Shown here: positions 17,933 to 27,227 of the stretch, piece after piece
Numbering within the stretch: the first letter of the stretch is position 1
How the letters are laid out: the number at the start of each line of letters is the position of its first letter
Assembly (NCBI RefSeq): GCF_041153465.1
Contig: NZ_CP154858.1
Coordinates: 1,922,001-1,986,000 of the forward strand
DNA: 64,000 bases
Direction of reading: 5' to 3'
Source of the DNA: Thermohahella caldifontis
GTDB lineage: Bacteria; Pseudomonadota; Gammaproteobacteria; Pseudomonadales; Oleiphilaceae
Translations under genes and position numbers: made by a program
Notes under the pieces: generated by a model
Seen by the model: only the letters and a program-made list of their open reading frames with translations
Database searches by the model: none
Told to the model about the DNA's origin: nothing

Positions 17933-19670
17933 TCAGGCGTCCGAAGCCTGATGAAGGGGGGCATCCAGCTGCACCAGCAGCTCGTCCAGCGGCACCGCGC
18001 GGCTGTAGAGAAAACCCTGCCCCAGATCGCAGCCCCAGCGGGCCAGGATGTCATGCTGGGCCGGTCGTTCCACGCCCTCCGCCACCACATGCAGGCGCAG
18101 GCTGTGGGCCATGTCGATCATGGAGCGCACCAGGGCACAGTCGTCCTCCGACTCGGGGATGCCTTCCACGAAACTGCGGTCAATCTTGATGGTAGAAACC
18201 GGCAGCTTGCGCAGGTAGTTGAGCGAGGAATAGCCGGTGCCGAAATCATCCAGCGCAAAGCGCACGCCGATACGTGACAACTCCTCCATGCAGCGCCGGG
18301 TATGGGTCTTGTCCGCCAGCATGGCCGATTCGGTCAGTTCGAACTCGATGACATGGGCCGGAACCGGGCTGGCCAGCAGCAGCCGCATGACCGTTTCCGT
18401 GAGCTTGGGATCCTGAAACTGCCGGCTTGACAGGTTGAGGGCACAACCCAGCTCATCATGCCCGTGCTCGCGAATCCGCGCCATGGCCTTCAACGCCTGC
18501 TCCAGCACCCAGTACCCCATGGGGACAATCATGCCGCTGCGCTCGGCCAGCTCGAGAAAATCACCCGGGTACAGCAGGCCATGCTCGGGGTGCGGCCAGC
18601 GGATCAGCGCTTCCACCCCGGCAATGCGGCCGGTTTCCAGATCCACCTGAGGCTGGTAGAAGAGCTGGAGCTGATCGCTGCGTAGGGCATGGCGAAAGTC
18701 CGCCTCAAGTTCCAGACGATAGCTCAGTTCCCGGTTGATGGAATCGTTATAAAAGCGGAACCCGGTGCCTTCATCCATCTTGGCTTCATGCATGGCTGCC
18801 TGGGCATGGCGCAGCAGCTCCTCTGCCGTACGCCCGGAACGGGGCCAGACGGCCGCCCCCATGCTCAGCCTCAGGATGACCCGTTTCTGCCCGAGCACGA
18901 AGGGTTCCCCAAAGGCGCGGCGAAGCTTGCGCATGACCTCGATGACATTGAACAGTTCATCCGCGTTTTCCACCAGAATGGCAAACTCGTCCCCCCATGC
19001 GGGCGACCATGTCGCAGCTGCGCAGGGTGTCGCGGATACGCAGTGCCACCATGCGGATGAGCTGGTCGCCAGCCCGGAACCCGAGGCTCTGGTTCACACG
19101 CCGGAAGTCATCCACATTCAGATAGACCACGCCCACGCTGTGGGATTCCCGCTCCGCCCTGCGGATGGCCTGTGCGGCCTGCTCATAGAAACTCTCCCGG
19201 TCGCTGATACCGGTGAGGTTGTCAATGCCCTCCCGGAAGCGCCGGTCCCGGAGCGCCGTGTACCGAGCCACGGCACGATCCAGTGTCCGCGCCAGCAAAG
19301 CCGGCGTGGCCTCCCACCAGCCGACCACATCCTGCGCACCCGCAACCAGGCAGTTGCGGATGGCCTGATCATCCCGGTCGCCGGTCATGACGATGACGGG
19401 TGCATCCAGATGGGACACGATACGGCGCAGGCTGTCCACCATGGAATCCTGGGTCAGCTGGCTGTCCCACAGCACGGCAGCGAACTGACGCCGGGTCAGC
19501 ACATCCAGCCCCAGACTGAGCGACTGGCACCACTGGACGCGATAGCCCGGTGCGGCTTCCGCCAGCATGCCCTGGATCTGGGCATAGCGGCCATGGTCCT
19601 CCCCAAGAAAGAGAACCGGTTGCCGACTCAATCCTGCCATGTCGTCCTGACGGGGGTGCTGCGTATCCAT
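17933..19670 (-). CDS. REC-GGDEF-EAL cyclic-di-GMP protein (frame-shifted in the GGDEF motif)
   Basis: About 579 residues once repaired. A receiver-like domain (PVLFLGEDHGRY...AAVLWDSQL, with D as possible phospho-acceptor, then APVIVMTGD) is followed by a GGDEF domain and an EAL phosphodiesterase domain. The EAL domain has the catalytic GVEALIRW, NLSSRQF, FELTESAML, DDFGTGYSSLNYLRKLPVSTIKID and VAEGVE motifs, so it is likely to degrade cyclic-di-GMP. The frame breaks inside the GGDEF signature at a six-G run (18991-18996): VARMGG then, in the next frame, DEFAILVE. Eight Gs would restore MGGDEF. The ATG at 19670 follows AGGT. Confidence 0.88.
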
Positions 19671-19829
19671 GATCTGACCTGCCTGTTCCCGCCGCAATGG
19701 CGTTTTCTCGGGTGATGTTGCCTTGTATTAGGTTTAGTTCAGGCGCTGGCATTTCACAATGTTTTTCATTGGGGGACAGGTCACAGATTGTGTACGGGAC
19801 TGGTATAATGGTGGTTTACCGGAGATCCC

Positions 19830-21851
19830 ATGAATCGCCTCAACGATCGTCAGCGCGCGTCTGTCACCTATATTGATGGTCCCTTGCTGGTGCTGGCCGG
19901 TGCCGGCAGCGGCAAGACCTCCGTCATCACGCAGAAAATCGCCTGGCTGATTCAGGAGTGCGGCTACGCGGCCCGGCATATTGCGGCCGTGACCTTCACC
20001 AACAAGGCCGCGCGGGAGATGAAGGAGCGGGTGGCCAGACTCGTGTCCGGCCCCGTGGCACGCGGGCTGATCGTGGCCACCTTCCACAATCTGGGCCTGA
20101 ACATCATCCGCTCGGAACGTGAACGCCTGGGCCTGCGCAGCGGTTTTACCATCTTTGATCAGGAAGATGCCCGCAGCCTGATCCGCGATCTCATCACCCG
20201 TGAATACCCGGATACCCCCCAGACGCCGGACGAACTGCTCAACCAGTTCTCGGCATGGAAGAATGATCTGCTCACGCCCCAGGCCGTGCGGCGCAAGGCC
20301 CTGTCCGACGATGACGTGCACACGGCGGAGCTCTTCGAACGCTATACCGCCTACCTGCGCGCCTACAACGCGGTGGATTTTGACGACCTGATCCTGCTGC
20401 CGGTGCTGCTCTTCCAGCAATATCCCGAAGTGCTGGAACGCTGGCAGAAGCGCATTCGCTACCTGCTGGTGGACGAGTACCAGGATACCAACCACAGCCA
20501 GTATGAGCTGGTCAGGCTGCTGGTGGGGCTGCATGCCCGCTTCACGGTGGTGGGGGACGATGACCAGTCCATCTATGCCTGGCGTGGCGCCCGGCCGGAG
20601 AATCTGGTACGGCTCCAGAAGGACTTCCCGGGTCTGAAGGTCATCAAGCTGGAACAGAACTACCGCTCCACGGCCCGGATCCTGAAGGCGGCCAACGTGC
20701 TGATTGCCAACAACCCGCACGTGTTCGAAAAGCAGCTCTGGAGTGAGCTGGGCATGGGCGAACCCATCCGGGTACTGCGCTGTGCCAACGAGGAAGCCGA
20801 GGTGGAACGCATCGCCACCGAGATAGTTGACCAGCACCTCAAGCGCAAGGCGCGCTACCGGGATTTTGCCGTGCTCTATCGCAGCAACCATCACAGCCGC
20901 CTGCTGGAAGTGAAGCTCCAGGCCTTCCAGATTCCTTACCGCCTCAGCGGCGGCACCTCGTTCTTTGCCCGTGCCGAAATCAAGGATGCCATGGCCTATC
21001 TGCGACTGGCCGTCAACCCGGATGACGATGCGGCGTTCCTGCGCGTGGTGAATGTGCCCCGCCGGGAGATCGGGCCGACCACCCTGGAAGGGCTGAGCCA
21101 GTGTGCCCATGCGGAAGGTTGCAGCCTGTTCCGGGCCATTGACCACCCCCGGCTCACGGACTGGGTGAAGGATCGCGGCATCCAGCACCTGCTGGCGTTC
21201 CGCGACCTGATTCTCGACGTTCAGCAGCATCTTGATGACGAGGACCCGGTACCGGCGTTGCGCAAGCTCTTCGTGCGGGTGGATTACGAGGACTGGCTGC
21301 ATCAGACCAGTGCCTCGCCGGCCCAGGCCGAGCGCCGCCTGAAAAACGTGCATCTGCTGCTGGATCAGATCGGCCGCATGATGGAATTCGATCCGCTGGA
21401 TGACGAGCCCCTGTCCCTTGAGCAGGCCATCAACAAGCTTGTGCTGCGCGACATGCTCGATCAGCAGGAGGACGATGATGACGACGACCGGGTGCAGCTG
21501 CTGACGCTGCACGCCTCCAAGGGGCTGGAGTTTCCCCACGTGTTCATCATGGGGCTGGAGGAGGACATTCTCCCCCACCGCAACAGTATCGAAAGCGATC
21601 AGGTGGAGGAGGAGCGTCGGCTCATGTATGTGGGCATCACCCGGGCCCGCAAGACCCTGACCCTGACCCTGTGTGCCCAGCGGCGCCAGTTCGGGGAAAA
21701 GCTCGAACCCACCCCCAGCCGCTTTCTTGACGAACTGCCACAGGAAGATCTGGAGTTCGAGGGCTTCGGGCAGTCGGATCCGGTCCAGTCCAGACGCAAG
21801 GCACGAGCCACCCTGGATGCCCTGTTTGACGACCTGAGCAAATACACCTGA
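19830..21851 (+). CDS. rep: ATP-dependent DNA helicase Rep
   Basis: Superfamily 1A 3'-5' helicase that clears proteins ahead of replication forks. It is 673 residues, exactly the length of E. coli Rep. Motif I is VLAGAGSGKT, Ia FTNKAAREMKER, motif II LLVDEYQDTN, III VVGDDDQSIYAWRGA, IV NYRST, V LLTLHASKGLEFPHVF and VI LMYVGITRARKTLTLT. An acidic run EDDDDDD precedes motif V. A GGAGA site precedes the ATG. Its stop codon overlaps the start of the next gene by one base (TGATG). Confidence 0.95.
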   Translation: MNRLNDRQRASVTYIDGPLLVLAGAGSGKTSVITQKIAWLIQECGYAARHIAAVTFTNKAAREMKERVARLVSGPVARGLIVATFHNLGLNIIRSERERLGLRSGFTIFDQEDARSLIRDLITREYPDTPQTPDELLNQFSAWKNDLLTPQAVRRKALSDDDVHTAELFERYTAYLRAYNAVDFDDLILLPVLLFQQYPEVLERWQKRIRYLLVDEYQDTNHSQYELVRLLVGLHARFTVVGDDDQSIYAWRGARPENLVRLQKDFPGLKVIKLEQNYRSTARILKAANVLIANNPHVFEKQLWSELGMGEPIRVLRCANEEAEVERIATEIVDQHLKRKARYRDFAVLYRSNHHSRLLEVKLQAFQIPYRLSGGTSFFARAEIKDAMAYLRLAVNPDDDAAFLRVVNVPRREIGPTTLEGLSQCAHAEGCSLFRAIDHPRLTDWVKDRGIQHLLAFRDLILDVQQHLDDEDPVPALRKLFVRVDYEDWLHQTSASPAQAERRLKNVHLLLDQIGRMMEFDPLDDEPLSLEQAINKLVLRDMLDQQEDDDDDDRVQLLTLHASKGLEFPHVFIMGLEEDILPHRNSIESDQVEEERRLMYVGITRARKTLTLTLCAQRRQFGEKLEPTPSRFLDELPQEDLEFEGFGQSDPVQSRRKARATLDALFDDLSKYT

Positions 21852-22522
21852 TGCCTGTCATTCTATTGCTGCTTTTCATCGTCCTGTTCACAGGCCCCGG
21901 TCTGTGGGTCCGGTACGTGATGAAACGCCATGGCCAGCCCATTCCGGACATGCCCGGAACCGGCGGCGAGCTGGCAGAACACCTGATCGAGCGTTTCGGA
22001 CTGGAAGGGGTGCGCGTCACCGAGGCGCCGCAAGGTGTCAATGCCTTCGACTACAACCAGCGACAGGTACTGCTGAGCCCCGACATTTACCACGGCAAAT
22101 CGCTGACCGCCGTGGCGGTGGCTGCCCACGAAGTGGGTCACGCCATCCAGCACGCCCGTCAGGAACCGCTGGTACGCTGGCATATCCGGCTCTGGCCTTT
22201 GGCCACCACACTGCAGCAGGTCGCACGCTGGATGATCCTCGCCCTGCCCCTGATCCTGCTCCTGTTCCGGGCCCCTCAGCTCATGCTGCCGGCAGCCCTG
22301 CTCTTCGTCGGCGCGCTCGTGACCTCCGCCCTGCTCAAGGCGGTGCTGCTGCCACTGGAGTGGGACGCCAGCTTCAACAAGGCACTGCCGATTCTGAGGG
22401 AGGGCTACATACCGGATCATGCCGTGCCGGCCGTGCGCCAGGTGCTGCGCGCGGCAGCACTGACCTATGCGACCTCGACGCTGTTTGATATACTGCTCAT
22501 CTGGCGCCTCATTCGCCGCTGA
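21851..22522 (+). CDS. YugP-like membrane zinc metallopeptidase
   Basis: A 223-residue inner-membrane protein of the Zn_peptidase_2 family. One N-terminal helix (PVILLLLFIVLFTGPGLWV) is followed by GVNAFDYNQRQVLLSPDIYHGKSLTAVAVAAHEVGHAIQ, in which HEVGH is the zinc-binding catalytic motif, and then several membrane helices. The third zinc ligand region LEWDASFNKALPIL is also present. Substrates of the family are unknown. Its start shares a base with the rep stop, suggesting coupled translation, and the CDF transporter gene follows within 20 bases. Confidence 0.85.
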   Translation: MPVILLLLFIVLFTGPGLWVRYVMKRHGQPIPDMPGTGGELAEHLIERFGLEGVRVTEAPQGVNAFDYNQRQVLLSPDIYHGKSLTAVAVAAHEVGHAIQHARQEPLVRWHIRLWPLATTLQQVARWMILALPLILLLFRAPQLMLPAALLFVGALVTSALLKAVLLPLEWDASFNKALPILREGYIPDHAVPAVRQVLRAAALTYATSTLFDILLIWRLIRR

Positions 22523-22541
22523 ATACAGGGACAGATACCTC

Positions 22542-23498
22542 ATGGGACACGCACACGATCACGACCACGACCACGCCGGACATCACCATGCACCGAAAAG
22601 GTTTGACCGCGCCTTTGCCCTGGGCGTGGCGCTCAATACGGGATTTGTCGTGGTGGAAGCCGCCTGGGGCGTGTGGGCCGGTTCCCTGGCCCTGATCGCC
22701 GACGCAGGACACAACCTGAGTGACGTGCTCAGCCTCCTGCTGGCCTGGGGTGCCGCTACCCTGGCCCGACGGTCGGGCAGCCAGCGGCGCACCTACGGTC
22801 TGCGCAAGACGACCGTGCTGGCGGCGGTCATCAGTGCCCTCATGCTGCTGGTGGCGCTGGGGGCCATGACCTGGGAAGCGCTGGAACGGCTGGCCAATCC
22901 GGCGGAGGTGGCCAGCATGCCGATGATTCTGGTGGCGCTGGTGGGTGTTGTCATCAACACGGCGACCGCCCTGCTCTTCCTGCGCGGTCAGGAGACGGAT
23001 CTGAACGTGCGGGGTGCCTACCTGCACATGGCCGCCGATGCCGCCGTATCACTCGGCGTGGTCATCGCCGGCATCCTGATCATGCAGACCGGATGGTTCT
23101 GGGTGGATCCGCTGATCACGCTGATCATCGTGCTGGTCATTCTTGTGGGGACCTGGCAGCTGCTGACCGAGTCCCTGGACGCCCTGCTGGACGCCACACC
23201 GCGCCACATTGACCTGGACGCGGTGCAGGAGGCCTTGCTGGCCCATCCGCAGGTGACCGGGTTGCACGACCTGCATGTCTGGCCCCTGAGCACGTCGGAA
23301 ACCGCGCTGACCGCACATCTTCAGGTCCGGCAATGGCCTTCGGACAACCGGCTCATACAGGATCTGAACGGAATGCTGAACCAACGGTTCGGTATCCGCC
23401 ATGCCACGCTCCAGATCGAAACGGCGGATGACGGCCCGGCCTGTCACCTGGATCAGCCGAACTGTAGCGCACCGTCCGAACAGTCCCGGGCGTCATGA
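22542..23498 (+). CDS. Cation diffusion facilitator (CzcD/ZitB-like zinc exporter)
   Basis: Inner-membrane proton-coupled divalent metal exporter of 318 residues. The N-terminus is a histidine-rich metal-binding tail (HAHDHDHDHAGHHH). Six helices follow, with the site-A ligands H and D in IADAGHNLSDVLSLLL (helix II) and HMAADAAVSLGVVIAG (helix V), then a cytoplasmic ferredoxin-like domain with LHDLHVWPLS. The ATG at 22542 is chosen because it starts this tail and follows CAGGGA; a longer frame to 22467 runs back into the previous gene. Probably exports zinc, with cobalt or cadmium possible. It overlaps the convergent ychJ-like gene by six bases. Confidence 0.9.
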   Translation: MGHAHDHDHDHAGHHHAPKRFDRAFALGVALNTGFVVVEAAWGVWAGSLALIADAGHNLSDVLSLLLAWGAATLARRSGSQRRTYGLRKTTVLAAVISALMLLVALGAMTWEALERLANPAEVASMPMILVALVGVVINTATALLFLRGQETDLNVRGAYLHMAADAAVSLGVVIAGILIMQTGWFWVDPLITLIIVLVILVGTWQLLTESLDALLDATPRHIDLDAVQEALLAHPQVTGLHDLHVWPLSTSETALTAHLQVRQWPSDNRLIQDLNGMLNQRFGIRHATLQIETADDGPACHLDQPNCSAPSEQSRAS

Positions 23499-23969
23499 AC
23501 GCCCCAGGCAACACTTCTTGAACTTGCGGCCACTGCCGCAGGGACAGGGCGCATTGCGCTCCGGATGCAGCGGGTACTCGCGCGTCTCTCCGCGGGTGTA
23601 ATACCAGAGCCCGTTCTCGCGCACAAAATCGGAGCGCTCTTCCAGGCATCCCCAGTCGTTGCCGGAGCGCCACGTGGCCACGAAGTGAACTTGGGCCGAG
23701 AAGGACTGTTCCCGGGCAGACAACACCTCAAGGCGCACCCATTCGGGACTCCCGGACAGATCCAGCTGATCGGGACAGAAATCCGGGTGCCAGGTGGTGA
23801 TCAGATAATCCTTCAGCCCCAGTGCAAAGGCACTGAACCGGCTGCGCATGAGGGCCTCGGCCGTCGCCGGCGGCGTGCCGGCATGGGCGGGGCGGCAGCA
23901 CTCGCCATAACTGCGCCCGCTGCCGCAGGGGCACGGGCGCGCGGGATCAGTAGGGGTGCTTGTCAGCAT
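23493..23969 (-). CDS. YchJ family SEC-C motif protein
   Basis: A 158-residue cytosolic protein of the UPF0225/YchJ family. SEC-C zinc-binding motifs sit at both ends: CPCGSGRSYGECC near the N-terminus and CPCGSGRKFKKCC at the C-terminus, flanking an NTF2-like YchJ middle domain (AEALMRSRFSAFALGLKDYLITTWHP). The ATG at 23969 is preferred over a TTG two codons earlier. Its start overlaps the end of the upstream deaminase gene by 23 bases, so the two are co-transcribed. Function is unknown in the family. Confidence 0.88.
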   Translation of the reverse strand: MLTSTPTDPARPCPCGSGRSYGECCRPAHAGTPPATAEALMRSRFSAFALGLKDYLITTWHPDFCPDQLDLSGSPEWVRLEVLSAREQSFSAQVHFVATWRSGNDWGCLEERSDFVRENGLWYYTRGETREYPLHPERNAPCPCGSGRKFKKCCLGRS

Positions 23970-24417
23970 TGGCAAGCCAGTCGTCGAACACTCTGGAGGC
24001 AGAAGGCAGCGGACGATGCTCCATCCGGACCAGACGCTTCAGGTCACCGCTTTGCAGCGCCTGATAGAGGCGATCGTCATCAAACCCGGCACGGGCCGCA
24101 CCGGAGCGGGTCTCGGCATAGACCACCCGATCCACCCGGGCCCAGACCGCCGCCGAATAGCACATCGGGCAAGGCTCGCATGAAGAATACAGCGTGCACC
24201 CTTCCAGAGCGTGAGTGTCGAGCACGCGGCAGGCTTCGCGAATGGCCACCACTTCGGCATGGGCCGTGGGATCCTTGCCACTGACCACCCGGTTCCAGCC
24301 TTCGGCCACAACCTTGCCATCCTTTACAATCACCGCACCAAAGGGTCCGCAGTCTCCCGATGCAGAGTGTTCTGCAGCCAGTGCCACCGCGCGTTCAAGA
24401 AATGCCGCTTCGTCCAT
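23947..24417 (-). CDS. Nucleoside/guanine deaminase family protein
   Basis: A 156-residue zinc hydrolase of the cytidine/deoxycytidylate deaminase fold. Zinc ligands and the proton shuttle lie in HAEVVAIREA (His and catalytic Glu) and CEPCPMC (two Cys). The length, the GDCGPFGAVIVKDGKVVAEGWNRV start and ARVDRVVYAETRSGA resemble the B. subtilis-type guanine deaminase rather than tRNA adenosine deaminase TadA. It probably converts guanine to xanthine, though substrate cannot be fixed from sequence. It is the first gene of a two-gene unit with the ychJ-like gene. Confidence 0.83.
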   Translation of the reverse strand: MDEAAFLERAVALAAEHSASGDCGPFGAVIVKDGKVVAEGWNRVVSGKDPTAHAEVVAIREACRVLDTHALEGCTLYSSCEPCPMCYSAAVWARVDRVVYAETRSGAARAGFDDDRLYQALQSGDLKRLVRMEHRPLPSASRVFDDWLANADKHPY

Positions 24418-24499
24418 TACACCTCGCTCCAGACGTTGTCAGGCCAAACCTCTCCATGGTACCGCACTGGCCCGGCGGCACGATACGCGCTTGCCGAAG

Positions 24500-25156
24500 T
24501 CAGGGGCCGAGCGTCCGGATAAAGGCATCCGATTCGCGAATGGCGGCCTGGGTATCCCGGATCACCCGCTCCACATCCCGGCGCACCGCCGATAGTTCCT
24601 TGTCCAGGGATCCGACAGCCTGAGCATTCAGGTTATGCTTGAGATACAGGACATTGTCACGAAGCGCATCCAATACCGGCTCCATGCGCGCTTCCGCCTT
24701 GCGCATGGCACGGATCAGTCGGGTATAACGGGCGCGGGTTTCCCTGAGCTTGCGGGCACTGTCCTGACGGTAGCGGGCATTGGTGTACTGACTGATTTCC
24801 TCCTCCCACTCCGCAAACAGTGCCTCTGCCACCTCCTCCACCTTGTCGATGCGCTTGCGTACCGCTTCGGCCGCATCCACGCTGTCTTCGTACCGGGCCT
24901 TGAGCGCCTCGTAGGCATCCTGCAGGCTGCCGCCCTCATACCCGGTCAGCTGATTCAGCGCCTCCAGCGCCGAGGTGAAGGTTTCACCTGCCTCCGCCTG
25001 GGCATCACGCGCGGACTCCACCCGGTCTGCCAGAATGTCCCGCTTCTCGAAGCCGATCTTCTCCATGGCCGCATAGTAGGTGCTCTGGCACGCACTCAGA
25101 ATGATGGCCATGCATACCGGCCACAGCCAGCGTCCCGCGTGGCGCACCCCCGTCAT
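24500..25156 (-). CDS. DUF2959 family lipoprotein
   Basis: A 218-residue lipoprotein. The ATG at 25156 gives a signal peptide with lipobox I-L-S-A-C (residues about 21-25). The mature part begins STYYAAMEKIGFEKRDILADRVESARDAQAEA, the hallmark start of DUF2959, and is almost entirely helical and coiled-coil (charged heptads such as VRKRIDKVEEVAEALFAEWEEEI). Function is unknown. Its start overlaps the stop of the small membrane protein gene upstream by four bases (ATGA), so they form an operon. Confidence 0.85.
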   Translation of the reverse strand: MTGVRHAGRWLWPVCMAIILSACQSTYYAAMEKIGFEKRDILADRVESARDAQAEAGETFTSALEALNQLTGYEGGSLQDAYEALKARYEDSVDAAEAVRKRIDKVEEVAEALFAEWEEEISQYTNARYRQDSARKLRETRARYTRLIRAMRKAEARMEPVLDALRDNVLYLKHNLNAQAVGSLDKELSAVRRDVERVIRDTQAAIRESDAFIRTLGP

Positions 25157-25392
25157 GACGCATCCTCCGGCCTGAACCGGGCTGCGTCCACGATGGACCA
25201 GAGATGCAGCAGCGCCCCGGGTACCCACATGAAAATCAGGATCACGGTTGCCGCCAGTGCATAACAGACCGACACCCCCACAAAGAACATGAAGGCAGCG
25301 AGCAATCGCCCCTGAACCAGTTGCCCCAACCCGGGAATGAAAAAACTGCAAATGGCTGCCAGCACGTTGCCACCGGAACCTTGCCCTGCCAT
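25153..25392 (-). CDS. Small TM2-like membrane protein
   Basis: A 79-residue protein with two membrane spans. FFIPGLGQLVQGRLLAAFMFF is reminiscent of the turn of TM2 and related domains, in which a glycine-rich loop joins two helices; the second span is YALAATVILIFMWVPGALLHLW, followed by IVDAARFRPED. The ATG at 25392 has a strong GGAGG nine bases upstream. The family is tentative and the function unknown. It is the first gene of the operon with the DUF2959 lipoprotein, an envelope pairing. Confidence 0.75.
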   Translation of the reverse strand: MAGQGSGGNVLAAICSFFIPGLGQLVQGRLLAAFMFFVGVSVCYALAATVILIFMWVPGALLHLWSIVDAARFRPEDAS

Positions 25393-25556
25393 ATTCAAAC
25401 CTCCGAAAATCTGATTTCGGCCGCAGTGTAACATCCGCTTACAAAAAACTGCCAGCCTACCCTCCTGTCAAGCCCCGATTACCCCGTATTGCCGAGTGAG
25501 AATCGGCCAAAGCGCCACTATACTGTGCCTGACGTCAATCGGGAGGAACCGCAAAC

Positions 25557-26303
25557 ATGACACGTTACCTGCTTCTGGCCCTGTCCCTGCTGGCCAGCAC
25601 CGTGGCACTGGCCGCATCAAAGGAAGACAAGCTGTACCTGTACACCGAGAGCTTTCCGCCTTACAACATGAGTACCACCGGCAAGGTGTTCGAACATCAT
25701 GCCGACGGGATCTCGGGCCTGTGCACGGACATGCTCAAGGCCATCCTGGCGGAAGCCAAGGTGCCCTACTCCATGAAGCTGCGCAACTGGGACTACAGCT
25801 ACGACAAGGCGCTGAAAAAGAAGAATCATGGTGTATTCTGCACCACTTACACGGAGGATCGCGCGCCCCTCTTCAAATGGATCGGACCGCTGGCGGAAAA
25901 CGAATGGACGGTCTTTGCACCGCCTGGCAGCACGCTCAGACTCAGCAAGCTTGAAGACGCCAAGGGCATGACCATCGGCGGTTACAAGGGCGACGTGATG
26001 ACGGAGTACCTGCTCAAGCGCGGCTACACCGTCTCCCAACTCGACAGCGACGACCTCAACCCCAAGCGCCTGGTGCTGGGGCAGATTGACCTGTGGATCG
26101 CCGACCGGCTTGCCGGACCCTACTTCGCGGCACAGCAGGATATCGAAGATCTGGTGCCGGTCTTCTCCTTCAACAAGACCGAGCTGTTCCTGGCCCTGAA
26201 TCCGCAAACGGACGATGCGCTGGTCCAGAAGCTCAAGGCCGCCTACGACCGTATCCGCAAGAATGGCATGTTCGACTCCATCCGGACCAAATACGGACTC
26301 TGA
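25557..26303 (+). CDS. Periplasmic solute-binding protein (SBP_bac_3 type), copy 1
   Basis: A 248-residue exported protein with signal peptide MTRYLLLALSLLASTVALA. The fold is that of family-3 binding proteins: LYLYTESFPPYNM, then GLCTDMLKAILAEAKVPY, LEDAKGMTIGGYKGDVMTEYLLKRG, and QIDLWIADRLAGPYFA. Family members bind amino acids or related small acids, or act as sensor ligands. No permease or ATPase accompanies it, so it is an orphan receptor. The ribosome site GGGAGGAA precedes the start. The next gene encodes a close paralogue, so this is a tandem duplication. Confidence 0.85.
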   Translation: MTRYLLLALSLLASTVALAASKEDKLYLYTESFPPYNMSTTGKVFEHHADGISGLCTDMLKAILAEAKVPYSMKLRNWDYSYDKALKKKNHGVFCTTYTEDRAPLFKWIGPLAENEWTVFAPPGSTLRLSKLEDAKGMTIGGYKGDVMTEYLLKRGYTVSQLDSDDLNPKRLVLGQIDLWIADRLAGPYFAAQQDIEDLVPVFSFNKTELFLALNPQTDDALVQKLKAAYDRIRKNGMFDSIRTKYGL

Positions 26304-26480
26304 GCGCATGCGCTGACCACCACGCCGGGGCGCTGACCCCGGTTTTCCACTATCCCTTTCAGCCTAACGGAAATTCCGACTTCACATCCCTTTCCGGCCC
26401 GATAGGATGTCCGGCTTCTTGGGGGAATGTGCCACTCAATCCACACACCCTCATGCACAGAAGTCTTCAGGAGATCACCC

Positions 26481-27227
26481 ATGCGCAAGATTGCAGTCGC
26501 GCTGCTGGGCGTGCTCGTCAGCACCCTGTCGCTGGCCGCCGCCAAGGAAACCAAACTTTACCTCTACACGGAAAACTTTCCGCCCTACAACATGAGCGCC
26601 ACCGGACGCGCCTTCGAGCACGACGAGAAGGAAATTACCGGCCTGTGCACGGACATGGTCAAGGCGATCCTTGCCGAAGCGAAACAGACCTACATCATGA
26701 AGCTGCGCAACTGGAGCTACGGTTATGACCGGGCCGTGCGCAAACCCGACCACGGCGTATTTTGTGCCGCACGAACCGAAGCTCGGGAAAAGCTGTTCAA
26801 GTGGGTGGGACCGCTGGCCGAAAATCAATGGACCCTCTTTGCGCCGCCGGGCAGCACCCTCAAGCTCAGCAAGCTTGAAGACGCAAAAGGCATGACCATT
26901 GGCACCTACAAAGGGTCGGTCCGGACCAAATATCTCGAAGAGCGGGGCTACAAGCTGTCCGTGCTCGACAGCGACGACCTCAATCCCAAGCGGCTGGCCC
27001 TCGGGCAGATTGACCTCTGGATTGCAGAACGACTGGCGGGGCCCTACCTGGCCTCCCAGCAGGACGTGGAAGGACTGGTGCCGGTACTTTCCTTCAACCG
27101 CACCGAACTTTATCTGGCCCTGAATCCGGAAACGCCCGATGCGGTCGTGCAGGCCCTGCAGGCCGCGCTCAAGCGCATCCGGGACAATGGCCTCTATGCC
27201 TCGATCCAGACCAAATACGGACTCTGA
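26481..27227 (+). CDS. Periplasmic solute-binding protein (SBP_bac_3 type), copy 2
   Basis: Tandem paralogue of the preceding gene, also 248 residues with signal peptide MRKIAVALLGVLVSTLSLA. By eye the mature parts are about 70 per cent identical, with long blocks unchanged (FAPPGSTLKLSKLEDAKGMTIG, LDSDDLNPKR, GQIDLWIA). Differences cluster in the region after FEH and around TEAREKLFKW. The ATG at 26481 follows AGGAGA; the open frame before it is not coding. Its stop directly abuts the stop of convergent sdaA with no spacer. Confidence 0.85.
   Translation: MRKIAVALLGVLVSTLSLAAAKETKLYLYTENFPPYNMSATGRAFEHDEKEITGLCTDMVKAILAEAKQTYIMKLRNWSYGYDRAVRKPDHGVFCAARTEAREKLFKWVGPLAENQWTLFAPPGSTLKLSKLEDAKGMTIGTYKGSVRTKYLEERGYKLSVLDSDDLNPKRLALGQIDLWIAERLAGPYLASQQDVEGLVPVLSFNRTELYLALNPETPDAVVQALQAALKRIRDNGLYASIQTKYGL

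Noticed and set aside
16445..18277. 610-codon plus-strand frame
   Set aside because: Lies opposite tex and the EAL gene; GC-rich third positions create long antisense frames.
19734..21578. 614-codon minus-strand frame
   Set aside because: Exact antisense of rep; no motifs.
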